From positions 50,064,046 through 50,128,045 of the forward strand of contig NC_088302.1 in NCBI RefSeq assembly GCF_032854445.1: a stretch of 64,000 nucleotides of DNA, read 5' to 3'. The translations under genes were made by a program, and so were the position numbers. Every line of letters starts with the position of its first letter. Position 1 is the stretch's first letter. Source of the stretch: Liolophura sinensis. Taxonomy: Eukaryota; Mollusca; Polyplacophora; Chitonida; Chitonidae. A model generated the notes under the pieces. The model did no database searches. It saw only the letters and a program-made list of their open reading frames with translations, and was not told the DNA's origin. Positions 11,801 to 23,800 of this stretch are shown here, one piece after another.

Positions 11801-12912
11801 GGACGCAGCCACGGCGGAGTACAACACAGGTATGTCTTGACGAACATGAGCAGGTCGTAGATTTTTCCAGCGTAGACTCCATGGTTGTGACCGCTCTGCC
11901 GTACCCTACAAGCCCTCCTAAACTGTGGTCAACAACAACGGCCCAGCCTTGCACGGACATCAACACGCCCCTTCAGCAAAGTTACCAAGAAGTATATCCA
12001 GAAAAGTCTGAGTTCAGAAAAGATGTAAATTTAACGTTCTTGCAAGGTGGTAGGTACCTTGTGGATGTGAGAAGGCGAAGAGCCGAAGCTAAGGCTCATG
12101 TTATTGACATGAACAGCCATAAAATCATCTCCCAGTTTGAGACGTTCAATCCGCATCTTATCATTGATGATCGTCACTTTCTGACTGTCATGTTCGGCGA
12201 GCTCATGATTCATGAATTACCCTCCGGAGATGTGATTCGCACAGTTAAGATGTCCCCATGGCCAGATGAGCTGGTCAAAGAACACATCAACACACCACCA
12301 CAAATTGCAGTGACAGGAAACAAGAAGTATTTTGTATTCATTAATCTAACGGGTAATGAAAAATACGTTGAGGTTGTAGACCTGGAATCTTATTCCGTGA
12401 TGTGTAAATCAGACATTCCTGAAGGCCAAGTCGTGAATGCTTTTCTCTCATTCGGCTACACCTATTTACTTGTACGCAAAACAAACTCTGTATCGATTAG
12501 ATCTCCAGAAAGCCTAGTCTCAACTGGTGCAGATGATGTAACTTTTAAAGGTGTGTTAATCAGTAAATTGATATCCCCTTCGCAAAGATATGGAATCACT
12601 TTACAAAGCTCACCCAATACATTAACCTTGTGGGACACTGATAATGGGTTTAGCTTGTACAAAACCGACACTCTGCCTCAAAAGGTACACTGTGTCTGCT
12701 TCTCTCCAAACGAGCGGTACTTCCTGACAGGATCTTACAACGTTGTGTCTATCTGGTCAGTTCAAAACGGAGAAACTCTGTCTAAGATTCACACATACGG
12801 TGCTGTTTGCCGATTGTCTTTTACTCCGAGCGGAGAGCACGCTCTCATTCACTGTTACGCCGCACCTAAACGAAAACGTTTGATAATATGTAAAGCATTG
12901 AACATGGGGTAG
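2865..12912 (+). CDS. NWD1/NWD2-like STAND protein: RIIa-like, DUF4062-like, NACHT and WD40 domains
   Basis: Eight exons join in frame: 2865-2951, 3899-4037, 4824-4976, 5645-5730, 5958-6074, 6430-6600, 7512-7698 and 8480-12912 (TAG), giving 1,790 residues. All introns are GT-AG. Residues about 11-62 (EAADQYLRRTG, INLFEELTTRLL) resemble the RIIa/Dpy-30 dimerisation fold. Residues about 116-310 carry IVRVFLSSTFSDF and VVDMRWGV, typical of the DUF4062-like N-terminus of NWD1, NWD2 and TEP1. The NACHT NTPase has Walker A GKSGYGKTS (about 493-501) and Walker B LLIILDSID (about 586-594). From about 850 to the end are degenerate WD40-type blades (NLKVWDID near 1403, LTLWDTDNG near 1695, VSIWSVQNG near 1737). 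Such proteins are cytosolic nucleotide-switched scaffolds in animals; the ligand here is unknown. The start is the first ATG that keeps the RIIa-like segment whole. Exon structure is my own splice reading, without transcripts. Confidence 0.9.
3150..3215 (+). repeat. tRNA-derived SINE head fragment
   Basis: The segment has a tRNA-like A box (GTGGCCGAGAGG) and a weaker B box (AGTTCAAAGC) about 40 bases later, as in Leu/Ser-type tRNA-derived SINE heads. It cannot fold as a complete tRNA. It lies in intron 1 of the NWD-like gene and seems to be a 3'-truncated SINE remnant. Confidence 0.4.
3655..3800 (+). repeat. Tandem array of 3'-splice-site-like units in intron 1
   Basis: Four imperfect units of 36-39 bp each end in a pyrimidine tract plus AG (CTTTCGTTTTTCCAG), at about 3681, 3720 and 3756, with a fourth degraded to CCAC near 3792. 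The authentic acceptor of exon 2 (GCAG at 3898) follows 140 bases later. By sequence alone the repeats look like competing 3' splice sites. Confidence 0.7.
4968..5545 (+). repeat. 21-bp minisatellite anchored on the exon 3 splice donor
   Basis: About 26 copies of a 21-bp unit (TACTCAGGTAAACCTCTGGTA) begin at the end of exon 3, where TTCTCAG|GTAAAT is the authentic donor of the NWD-like gene. Many copies keep CAG|GTAAAC or CAG|GTAAGC, so the array is a run of donor-like sites. The first donor (4977) is the real one because joining it to exon 4 gives the conserved SSTFSDFKAER. Reading on from exon 3 reaches TGA at 5045-5047. Confidence 0.85.
6180..6352 (+). repeat. Interspersed repeat (CCGGATTTCACCGGT family), intron 5 copy
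   Basis: This stretch contains GAGTAGTTCTAGACCAGTGA, then GATTTCACCGGTCAC, TGACCATTTGCCA and CTATGCTGTA. The same ordered blocks occur at 15025-15290, and partly at 7190-7320 (opposite strand) and 38455-38535. No coding potential or clear terminal repeats were seen; it is probably a non-autonomous element family. Confidence 0.6.
6983..7060 (+). repeat. Short tandem repeat, about 26 bp, three copies
   Basis: Three imperfect copies built on GGTTACTTGCCTCTCATCC lie in intron 6 of the NWD-like gene. Confidence 0.75.
7190..7320 (-). repeat. Interspersed repeat (CCGGATTTCACCGGT family), inverted copy
   Basis: Read on the minus strand, this segment matches 6180-6352 and 15025-15290 in order: a degenerate TTCTAAC/AGAATAAAACC block, a TTTCACCGTTTAGGTGTGACC block and a CTATGCTGTA end. 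It lies in intron 6. Confidence 0.5.
7809..8246 (+). mobile_element. Full-length composite SINE with two tail modules
   Basis: A tRNA-like head (near GAGGTGGCCATGGTGGTTAG, then a B-box-like GAATTCAATTCC) is followed by a body with CCGGCCGTACGTG and GGTCGTGGGTTTC and a first tail (GAGTACGGCGTATAACACCA). A second body-plus-tail module then begins at GCAGCTCATGCTGGC and ends GAGTACGGCGTAAAACACCA with (AAAT)n. The element lies in intron 7. A nearly collinear copy in reverse orientation is at 29491-29910. The modular layout resembles lophotrochozoan tRNA-derived SINEs; the exact family cannot be named without a library search. Confidence 0.8.
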
Positions 12913-13608
12913 TAAAGTTGAAGTGATCTATAAGCCTATTTCTGTCACCAGTTTACTTAGTGTGGAACGTGAGCAGTCTACGTCAAGTCGGTAGTTAAAT
13001 ACACAAATACATCGTTATGAATGTTTCAAGTTCCGCGTACTTCGCGGTTTCACACAAGAGGGTAGCTTGGTATTTGGTGCAACTATTTTAGACTGTGCGC
13101 TCAGTTGCGGACTTCTCGCCAAATCTGAGTCAAAAAGGAAAAAAAATATGGCGAGATGACGAAACGATAAATCCACAAAACTGACAACTGGAAGACAAAC
13201 GACAAATCGAGAATTCAGTCGAGAAATCAGAATTTGGTGGGACTATTTTCCATTTTCTCGCAGAATTTTATTTTCTTTGGCTACCTATAAACCAGTGAAT
13301 ATGAGGAATTGGTATAGAAGACGTCCCACTCTGTACCTAATATAATGGTCTTTCGACATAACTGTTTTTAATATTGCGTAGTCATTTCGTGCTTCATCAA
13401 AATATTCCTGGTCAATTACCATTTATGAAATCGCTGTATGAAAGTGTGAATATTTTAGAGTTTAGTTTTCTTAGTTTGAAGATGGAACAGATGACTAGTG
13501 TGTTCTCTTCGGGAAAATCTTTTCTCCGACCATATGGGTCATTGAGTTTTTTTGAGAGATAGGATAACAGCACACCAAATCACTACTGGATTTGTATCCT
13601 ATACGCAA

Positions 13609-13614
13609 AATAAA
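13609..13614 (+). promoter_or_regulatory. Candidate polyadenylation signal of the NWD-like gene
   Basis: An AATAAA lies about 700 bases after the TAG at 12912. No clear alternative was noticed between them, so the 3' untranslated region would be near 720 bases. Position is the only support. Confidence 0.35.
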
Positions 13615-14354
13615 TTATGTCGAATCTTTAATGTCTTTAATAGTAATATTATTGTTACAGCAGTGCTTGCTTAAGTAAATATATGGAAAACAAACTTTTT
13701 AAAACAATATAGAGCCTAAAAGAGCTTGTTTGTGTATGGGTTTAAAGTAGTTTATTTTACAACTCCTCCCTTTATCAACTCGGTTCTCCAGATAAAAGCT
13801 TTTGGTGAAGGGGGGTTCTCCACGACCAGCCCTCTGCAAAGTGAAGCAAATCTTCGTAAAAACAGGAGTGCCCTCTACCTTTTTAAATAACAATACAATG
13901 ATTTCAATATCATCAACAGTATGTTATTCAAATAGGTATCGGGCACTCTTGTTCCATGAATTACAAGATTTTGCTCCTATTTGCTGGTGAACCCCATAAG
14001 CCAGCCACGGCCTCATCAAAAATACTTGGCCAAACGAAGATATTGTTGCCTTGGTTGCTCTGTCCTATATCGTTTTACTCTTGGCTTCATTTATATTTCA
14101 TTCTGTAAAATCGTATATTTAGTATAGATTTTGCTGAAATCTCCAGATCACCGGAGACTTTCTGTTCAGTCCCAATCTTTGACATGGAATTTACAAGAGC
14201 CTGCTACTTACATTGTTCGCGAAACTCTGGAAAGAGGCTGTGGACAGTCCCATTCTCTGACAGGGAATTTACATGATTTACAAGATTCTCTCCTGCTTGT
14301 TTTGTTCATGAGACCCTGGTGACAGGAAGCTGTGAACAGCGCTGTCGTGTGTGG

Positions 14355-14620
14355 TTTGGTTGTTGTTTAACGCTATACATAATCAAGAATTTTGCACTTG
14401 TAAGATATTATGATTGGAGGAAACCAGGGTGACTACGGGGAAGAAATGAGCATTTCCCACGTGCGGAGTATAAGTATGAACATACTGGTCAAAGGACGGC
14501 AAACTGTGTAAACATGTACACGAGCGTTGTCGATCGCTTATTGTCACTAAGCGACACACCTACAAACCAAGTACCTTTAACCACTGGACCACGGCTCGCT
14601 CCCCTCTCCTGTAGTCTGAC
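14355..14620 (-). mobile_element. tRNA-derived SINE, minus strand
   Basis: On the minus strand the head has an A-box-like GCCGTGGTCCAGTGGTTAAA at the right end. The other end carries a GTATAGCGTTAAACAACA-type tail, similar to the 'acgttaaac' tails at 34885-35255 and 63615-63835. Confidence 0.5.
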
Positions 14621-14864
14621 GTTAATTACCCTGGAGACAGCTTACCTGCCACCAATATGACATATTTCACATGTTGAAAAGTTCCCAGGTAAGGTGCTAG
14701 AAGTCGGTGGTTCACTCCGGGCATTCCGGTTTCCTTCACCCAGAAACATGTAAGACAGCGTGTGAGTCAAAAATTCTTATGGGTATGGCATTAAACAACA
14801 ATCAAATGAACAAATATGAATAAACTGATTTGTAACGTCCTTCTCGTGAGTATTTTTTTTACCA

Positions 14865-15000
14865 TGATAAGTTTTCATTCGGAGGAAACCACTGCACCTT
14901 ACCAGGGTACATGACATACAAGGTTTCTGATACTTGGCGGTAGACGGGCGGGGGCGAGTACTGGATTCGAACAAGTGACCTCGTTCACAAAAAGCCATTT
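14865..15000 (-). mobile_element. SINE body fragment, minus strand
   Basis: On the minus strand there is a tRNA B-box-like TTGTTCGAATCCAGTAC followed by a body with GGTTTCCTCCGAATG and a run of A. It is flanked on the left by another tail-like stretch (GGCATTAAACAACAATCAAA, 14785-14810). The pieces look like two degraded SINEs side by side. Confidence 0.45.
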
Positions 15001-15024
15001 TTTTGTACCTGGTGTGATGACAAT

Positions 15025-15290
15025 ACAGCATACTGAGTAATTCTAGACCAGTGATAATTATTTAACATCAATGTATGTGTTTTTTTTAAACTAATTCTGC
15101 TCAAACCACGATGCTAGGGGGCGTGTAATCTAGTACTATTTAAGCATTTACATGAACAGTTAGAACAAAACCCTGACTAATGTAAACCGACAAAGGGCCG
15201 GATTACATTGGTTGCATGTGACCATTTCCAACTATCTCGCTGACGGCTTTGCAGTGGTTTTACTCACTATGCTGTAAGTGACTTCAGAAC
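15025..15290 (+). repeat. Interspersed repeat (CCGGATTTCACCGGT family), longer copy
   Basis: Shares GAGTAATTCTAGACCAGTGA, ACTAATTCTG, AAACCGACAA, GGCCGGATTACATTGGT, TGTGACCATTT and CTATGCTGTAAG with the intronic copy at 6180-6352, with about 90 extra bases in the middle. This gives an idea of the family's full extent. Confidence 0.55.
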
Positions 15291-16326
15291 AAGTGAGTAA
15301 CCTGTACAGAGTTCATGTTTTATGCATATCTGTGTAATAAAACTAGAATTATTTTATGCTTACCTGGGAAAATTTAAATTCAAATCAAAGCAACTCCATC
15401 TCTTTGTTTCTCTTTGCGGGTTCCAAATTTATTCCCGCTGAGAGTAAACTATATACGGTATACGGCTTGATTTTAAAAGAGGCTTGTTTTGTTGTCTTAT
15501 ACACAGAAACGCAGTCTATAAGAAGTCTTACAAGGGGAGGTAATATGATCTTAGGATCAACCATTGGCGGTCTTCAGTTATATTCTCGTTATCGCTACTC
15601 AGATCTCTCCCATTACCTATAGGCCTAATATAGTGGCAATAGGACTGAGCCCACGTTTAAAAAAACTGATGTTCAGGTTTCATTCTCTATGCTGTAGCCT
15701 TATACTGGCTATGTTCGCAAAGGAAGCTGTTATCTTACTGCGATCTTACTTCGCGTGATATTTTATTCATTGTGATCTTACTGTGATGCGATATTTTATT
15801 TTACTGAGATGCTAACCCATTCCGATAAAGTTTTTCTCGTTCTTATGGCTCGGCCCATAATCAGTTAGTTAACAGGGTCAAATCCAGATCTCGACAGCTT
15901 TATACTACGAAACTTGTCTAATACCTGATAAAGGGCGGTTTACCCTGAGCTCTCCGCTTTTCCTCCATTCACAAACCCTACCGCCATCTTTAAAGAAACG
16001 AGCTCTTCATTACGGCGTTTATCACTGATGAAATGGATAAAATAAATAAATAGGTGATCTTGCCATCGTGTACACAAGAGTATTCTGCTTGCAAGAGAAA
16101 TCTTTGATCTGTTTGAGTATTTCTGCATTTCTAGTAAGCTTTGGTATGGCGTTTTCTGAACACAGCGGATAATCCATTTAGTAATTACAGATGTTGGATG
16201 TTATGCATTTCTGGCTTACGGCTGATACATCAGTGACTGTCAATGGTATGGAAAGATAATTGGGTCAGTCATCACGGATATCGACTGAGCGTGCGATATT
16301 TGCATAGCTCATGTTCTGCTTTTACC

Positions 16327-16800
16327 TTAATAAGCGGCCACAAGATTGCGACGTACGCACAAAAGAATCTTCATTATCATGTTGTTCCTACAGAGGAACA
16401 TGGCGTGAAGAATGTTCGTTCTGTTCTTACTGAGAAAGTAATTTAAGGCGGTCAGACCAGGAATTGCAGGAACGGGCGTGGTTTTGGTGGTTGGCACATG
16501 TGTAGATGTTTGCAATTCAGTGTACTAGACGTAGTTGTTTCCTGACAGCAGCGTTACGATATGTTGCTCTTGTTGCCGCCAGATTTTGGATAGCCACAGG
16601 ATATCATCTTCCATCTGATTACAGTTTCCAGGTCTAATGCCATGAACAGCTATGTCAAATTGCATGCCTGTCAAAGACTGATTATTGGCATTGCCCTTCA
16701 AGACAGGAATGGATGGCATCTGGACAAGTATGTCTAACTTGTAATATGAGCATAGTTCCATCGTTAGTTCTGGTGATACGGGAACTTGGATATGGGTGTT
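16327..16800 (-). pseudogene. Protein-like minus-strand stretch with an in-frame TAG
   Basis: On the minus strand a frame from about 16800 encodes some 90 residues of ordinary protein-like composition (PVSPELTMELCSYYKLDI near its start, DDILWLSKIWRQQEQHIV later). It then meets one TAG at about 16527-16529 and stays open in the same frame to TAA at 16327. I recognise no family. It could be a decayed exon, a retroelement remnant or chance. A second minus-strand stretch at 17010-17471 lies just upstream. Confidence 0.25.
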
Positions 16801-17009
16801 GACGGTTCACATCGTACTGCTGGACTAATTATTCGTTATGCACTATATACCTGCCTATAACGTGGTGTTCGCTAATTAGCAACAAACTGCCACCTGGAGA
16901 AGGTATTATAGACAGGCGAAATCAGGGTCCAGTTATTTACCGGGGTCAGGTAAGGCTCAATAAAACTGTGATCAATAGACCCCTAACGCCATTATCCACC
17001 AGGTTTTTA

Positions 17010-17471
17010 TCACATGTCGAATGTAAACCACTTATTGATCGGCTTGAGGTTTGATTCGAGCACGGCTTCAAAGGACTGTCGACGGACAGGTGAGGCTCTG
17101 CCATCATCTGTCGACAATTTGATCCAAGTGAGTTCCCTTAGGGATGCAGGTCTCTGCGAAGATACCTGGTACTCATCAGCATAAGAGCGGCAAGGACTGC
17201 GTATCTTCATGCCGTGTTGTGCAAGGCGGACAAACAGACGTGTGACAAACCACAGTTTTGTATGCTGACGACACAATCTGCTTAAAGAACTGCTGTAGCT
17301 TTGAAGGAGCATATAGTTCCGTCTGATACTCAACCATTCAGTCCTCGCTACAGCCATCAAGCTGGCGTTTGCACCTCCTCGTCGTTTGCCCAGTCTGCGA
17401 CCACCCTCGGGAAAGGCTTTCCGGTCCCCCGTGAGCCTGGATGTTCCCAGACGACAAAGCACGTACACCAA
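17010..17471 (-). other. Unassigned minus-strand open frame in a GC-richer island
   Basis: The frame is 153 codons long and ends in the TGA at 17010-17012, in an island visibly richer in G and C than its surroundings. Its C-terminal half (SPVRRQSFEAVLESNLKPIN) reads like protein. Overlapping + strand frames of 75-108 codons are also open, so openness alone does not prove coding. No domain was recognised. Confidence 0.25.
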
Positions 17472-20400
17472 GCGGCCAACTCGTCATGCACCGGCCTCAG
17501 AGGGGGTCAAGGAAACAGTTGGCTGTGACGGATTTACAAACCTGGACAAACTGTTTAACATGCGGACAGCTTTGCGAGCTCGTCGACGTCGTAAGACAAG
17601 AGGTAACTCCTTGCCCACGAGTAAAGTATTAGATCAGGCGACAACATGTGTGCATATACCTATTAGTAACTTGAAAACTGATTCATTACGGCGTCTTCTT
17701 ACGCAGCACTAAGTCGTTTACCAGAGCATATATAGTCAACAGCACTGGCATATTGTGATCATTTAGGTTTTTTCTTACGTAAATCGTTTAATTCTTTATG
17801 AGATAGTTCCAGTCTAATCTCAATTGCCGTTGAGACGATTTCAGTGACTTAACAGGCCAGCGTATCGAACAAAAGCGTGGATAATATCTTTATAGCGTAG
17901 GATCTCATCGGGGTTGTATTTATTTAAATAGATTTGGTAACTATTTACCCGTACTGATTACAGGATAATAAATAATGCCTTACACTTGGACAGAATGACA
18001 GGAGTTCAGGGTTATCATTTGCTCTGTTATCGTAACCGGACATTTTCGGATTTTCTTACTTAATGATGCAGATCGATGGTGAGCTAAATGACAAAGAATG
18101 GTAATAATGATGACTAAGTAAAACATTTATTGGCCTGAATAGCGCGACCAGAGTGAATGAATCAATGGTTTTCCATTTACGCCATGCCATAAGAATATTT
18201 CGGCTACAGCAATATTCAAGGACCAGGACGCAGTGTTGTTGTGAAAATGAGAGTGGCAAGATTTTAAATTGATGAAAACGACATTTTTGAAAAAAAAATA
18301 AAAACAAATCGAGGTGGGCTATAAGAGATAAGTGTGACTTGAGCGCATGTCTTCTTTTATGAACTGCCCGGTTTCCAGACGGCAAACACATTGTCTATTT
18401 CAACAACTGTTTTCAAGTCAACCCGTGTGAAAAGACTGTGGACTAAATCAGTTTTGAATAAATAAGCATCGAAATTAGTGTGGAGCTTGAATTTTGAATT
18501 GGATATTTGTTTTCTGAGCACGTTTTCGGTATATCACAACCAGGTTTCTTAATATAGAGTCATACTATACGCTGAATCATGGGTAACAGTTAAGGGAGTA
18601 TGCGACTTCGAGTGGAACAAATGCCCTACTTCCATGGTATAAGTTTGTACTTTTCTATCCAATAATTCACACATCAAGGTCTTTATTAAAGAGAAGATAT
18701 AGCCTACATTGCCCTTAATCACTAGTGAACGTATGGATGGGGGCTAGGGAGTAGAAATCGACGAATAAATTATGATTGCCATCATTCTATTTGTAACTAC
18801 ATTTATAATATTTTTCATTTTTCCAAATAGATAGTTTTGGCATAAACGTAAAAATAGAAATTAGCATGCTTCAAACCAGCTAATATAGACTATATCCGTT
18901 GAAGCCAGAGAGTAGTGTTGGGTTTCCCATCCTCCGTAAGAAGTATAAAGATTGGTACCTTTAACTAAAAGCTGTCTTCTGCACGCCTTATTTACTAGGG
19001 CCTTGAGTAACTGGTGAATCTTAGATCGACTTTCTCTGAGCTCTGAAGTATCTGAACACAAAGGTAATTTCGATATCTACGAATAGACCTACCATAAAGG
19101 TGGATATTATGAATCAAAGGCTTGGCTGTCACTTGTAAGACCTGGTGTACTGATCAGTGTTCTGTTCGCTTTGGTGCCCTAAATCAAACAGTCTTGATAA
19201 GCCCCACTGACCTTGTTTGACAGCGTCACTTTTTTCTCTCCTTGTATTGATAGTGGCCGATCCTTTTTATCAATCTCAATGATTTACAACACTTAAACGA
19301 ACAGGCCTCCCTACTTCAGTTAACCTGGACTTAACAAGACGAGTTTTACCTTAGCCGCCCTTCTCATTTCTCCACCCGTGTGTCCCCACTTTCCATGGAA
19401 TCAGTGACCGTGTCAACTATAAACAGTGACAAGATCTAATTTGGGCTTCGACCTGCCTGTGGTATATAGGTAAGGCATTGTTTTGATCTCGTTGTAAATA
19501 TCCGTGTATCTTAGACCTCATTGTGACTGCAAAAAAAAGCTCCGTGGAGACACGCTTCGTATAAAGTCACGTTAGTACAGCTACTACAGAATCTTGCAAA
19601 TCCTCGAAAAAACGTTTGGTTTATTCGTGAAATTAGTAAGGCAAAAGATCGTTTAGAGGTGGTATGTTCACATTTCTTTGTAAAGTAATGAGACAGGTGA
19701 GAACTCCATCATTTTCAGAAGGACGCCATATTTGTGTGGTATCAGAATGATTAATCGTAATTTTAACGCTTTTGTTTTGTAAAAGGAACGGGTTGTTGTA
19801 GCGTATGTAGGAGGTGTATATTTATGAATGCGTACATACACATTGTACGGACAAAAGTAGCAAATCGTGTGCTTGTACAATTGACCCGTTACAAAGACCA
19901 CGAGCCAATAACGCTGACCCTCCCTCCCCTCTAAGATAGACCCAGAATATACTCTGTAGTGATTAGTTACACGCTAGTATGAAAAAAAAAACGTATTCTT
20001 GTCAATAGGGCAAATGCATTCTTGATACTGGGCTAACATAATGAAATTAAAAAAAATAGTGGCAACGATTTTTGGAAGAACTGATCATTTTTCACGCAAC
20101 TCTGTTCTCTTCAAGTGTTGTCCATTCCTCAGTTTGAAGACTCTATTGCTACATCACATAGACAGTTTAGTTTAACTGACCAGAGATCATATATCTACTA
20201 CAAAATAACCTTGCCGGAGATCATTGCTGAGATAAAGTTATGCGCCTGCCTAAGCTAACTCTAGCAATCAGACGTCCACATGTAACCAGTTACCGACTAT
20301 GTATCTGAACTGCAAATTTTCTTATCTTTCCTCAACTCACTTTATATAGCTGCATAGCACGCCAACATCCCAAAGCTGGGAGGCAATAAATCATAATAGC

Positions 20401-20785
20401 TGCTCATCAATGAATGAATGATTATCGCTTAACACCACATCGGCAGTATTTCAGCCATATCGTGGCGAGGAGCCGCTAATGGAATGTATGTATAACTTTT
20501 TGATACAAATATCTTTCACCAAAGCCAAATAGATGAGGACGTGGATGTAATATGGATCACTTTAGTGATACATTCATCATAAATGATAATTAAAAACATT
20601 AGTTTACATCCCATGGACTTGTGGTTTGTCGCCGTGTGATTGATAAGTGTGGAAAACTGATTCTAGATTTGCCTCCAGAATTTCCTGACACCTATAATTT
20701 CAACCATTACCTATTCTCTCTTTCGTAGGGTCGATACTTCTGCATTAAGTTCATTCCATTTACCGGCTTGAAGTAATTAATTCTC

Positions 20786-20845
20786 ACAGTTCCCATGGTG
20801 ACACCATCCAGTTTCCATGGTGACCTCATCCAGCTTCCATGCAAT
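20786..20845 (+). repeat. Short tandem repeat with X-box-like CCATGG motifs
   Basis: Almost three copies of a 22-bp unit contain GTTCCCATGGTGAC, GTTTCCATGGTGAC and a final CTTCCATG. The first two resemble the palindromic RFX X-box (GTTGCCATGGCAAC). No adjacent gene is identified. Confidence 0.6.
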
Positions 20846-23800
20846 AGACGGTATTAAAATGATGGGAGTTAAATAACTTCTCGAACAACCGCTCTATAGG
20901 GTCCGTTAATTAATACCTTCCGTCTTGGTGTACTTCGCTTTTGTTTGAAATGCTGGTTTTAGGGCCACTTCCCTTTCGGATATTGTGGCCCTTTGATGCC
21001 CTTCACAACACCTCAAGGTCCAGAAATAGTCAATATTTGCGTCAGATATTGACAGGTCTATTTTCAGTAGACGTGAATTGCTGTGAACAAGTAATCTGAT
21101 ACAGGATTATAGATAACAATGTAAATCTGATGTTCTAATTATATACTGCAAGCTTACACTTCCCACTAGGATAGATATACACTGGCCTTGTGTTAACGTG
21201 TCCACATGATAAGACTGGCTCAACAGGTCCAAGTTTTCTGAAAAAAAAGAACACATTGTTTTCTGCTTTGGTGCTAATAAGAGGGCAAGACAAGAGATCT
21301 GTTCGATGTTAGTATTCTGTCATTGAGTGAGATCCTGTGTTAATTGTATCGGCCACGAGGTTTCAGTATGTACATCGTCCAGTTATAGAAGGAATCATCG
21401 TCGGAATACGGCTCGACTCCTGAACATGTATGGTAGAACAATCCTCTCAATATTTGATAGCCCGCTCCTTTCCATGATCAAAATAACATGAGCGGAATCA
21501 AACGATACCGTATATCACGACGCAGAAGATTCTGAATTTTTTTCAGTTTGCCCTTGCAAACAGTGAGTAAAATAATACATGTTGTTCCTGATGTTATGCT
21601 AATTATGCAAAACGCATAAGACAAGTCATGAAAGCATCTTTCCCATGTTAGATTGCAATAAGCCAACTCGCCATTTTAGCACACTCATCAGTTCACGCAA
21701 GCTGAGGCGAGAAAAGATACGGCTCTCGCAAATTAACGCGGCTAAACTTCTTCTGACTCTTCATGTAGCACCTGTTTTGTCTTTTATCTCCCACCTTGCA
21801 AAGATAAGAGTTTAAATCACATTTCAGATTTTGACTTAATCAAAAGTGGCTGTTTGGAATCGCACCTTGATTTTACGGCAGTTGCTTCGCCAAACTTGTC
21901 AACTCTACAGCACCAACTTACCGTAATTACGGCCGTTATGCGTCCCATACGAATTTGAAGCAGACCTGCCTGGGCGTTAATTTCTTTAGAATTGTTACGT
22001 AATAACTCAACCAAACTGCAAACAGGATGTATGTTGTAAGAAAGCCGAGGAATAACTGTGAATGTGGCTTGGCCGTTAAGGTGTTACTTAGATCAATAAA
22101 ATAGTCCCAGCTGTTGGCAATGAGCAGGTGAGACCTCCTCTCCTTCCACCTTACCCCCTCCCCCCCAGCCCCCTGTGACCGAGGTCTGCCGTCAACATTG
22201 AAAAACGGTTGCCCGAACAGACAGCATTTCTCAGATGATACAGATCCTAACAATTAACTTCTCCCATGTGTTAAACGACCGTTAAGTGGATGTTCCTTCT
22301 TTCGCTTACGGCAAGGTTATTTATAAATACCACATATGCTTGTTGTTGTGACGTTCGGAGTCCAGACCTATGCGTGTAATGCGTCCGCCATTACATCACC
22401 TGTTGGTTTGTATTGACTGGGTTATTTGGGGATTATTGTTACCTGGGTGGCCTTTCAACAAATACATGAGCAAAGGTAATAGCATGTAAACTTCCAGGTA
22501 GCATATAGCCTGCTGTGTGCAGATGGATGTATACCATACTTGGAATGTACAAGCGTTAGGTGAGTAGCACCACGATTTCATACAGTTATTCCCTCCGCCA
22601 AGGAAGTTATGTTTGTCTGTCTGTCTGACTGACTGTCTGTCGGCAGCCTGAAAAAGAGTTATGGACGGACTTAGATAAAATTTAGCGCACGATAGACCAA
22701 ATACTAAACTTTTAAAGTGACCTGAACCTGAATCATTTTAACAATTCTTCACGCTGAGTACTGTCCCTTTTTCTGTAATAAGGATTTGTACATTTAGCTG
22801 TGGCAATACCGTCTGATCCGAGCAAAGTAATGTAACAGTGGTGATCTTCCATGGTATACGGTGTGTATCTGTTAGACGGTTCCCTAAGCGGTACACGCTT
22901 CCCATCCGATTTAGTGTTGAATACATAGATATCCGGATTTATATAGCTTTTACAGAGGACAATTAAAAGGTTTGGAGTTAATATCTAACAACAGTGTTGA
23001 AAAGGAAAGAAACTTTTGGTTTGGCTCCAGGGGAAATGTCAAAATACAAATTCGTAGTTGTCAATAAGAAATCAATATTCCCCAATGATTGTCTTACAGA
23101 ATAAATTTTGTGAAGTAGGGCTCTTTTTCATTCGTTTAACCTTCTGTAAAATAAATTGTATTAAGCCATCTTCAGGCAGGTTTTCTTCTCTATACGCTAA
23201 CTAAATTCAGGTCGAAAGAGAGGAAATCAACATCCAACACTCAGGAGTTTCTGCCCTTTCAATATGCATAGGTATTCAATGGAATATTCCAAGCCATTTT
23301 CGGACGACTGTGGAAAGATACGACGTCAGATTGTATATAAATAATTACACTGTGATTGTCAGACCCAGCCGTCACGCAAAGGAAGTTGTCTCCCCGCTCC
23401 TAATTGCATATTAAACATTTCGCTCAAAGCGCCAAATCTCAGCTCGTCGCCAGAATAGCCCGGGTTTTATTACATTGCGTAGCGTGAATGCAATGGGTCG
23501 CATTCCCAGGTTGCTGTACATAAAAACTGCAATCTAGCAGTATTAATTACTGCCCGGCACATTGATAACAGCGGTCAAGTCAGATGATTGAAATGTGTTC
23601 GATCCATGGGTAGATCAGGTAAACAACCTGTAACTCGATGGGTCCAGTATTTGGTCTCTGTATATGGGCTCTGGGTATCGATCTACCATTGATTAACCAC
23701 CACGAGCCCGTGTTTCTTGGCACACAGCCGCACGCCCATTGATATGTGGTCCGTTCGATCAGTTCGAGCCTTGCTGCACGGTGGGGAATGGTTGTAGTGG

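Noticed and set aside
22612..22642. GTCT/GACT repeat as a possible regulatory element
   Set aside because: Short degenerate microsatellite without other support.
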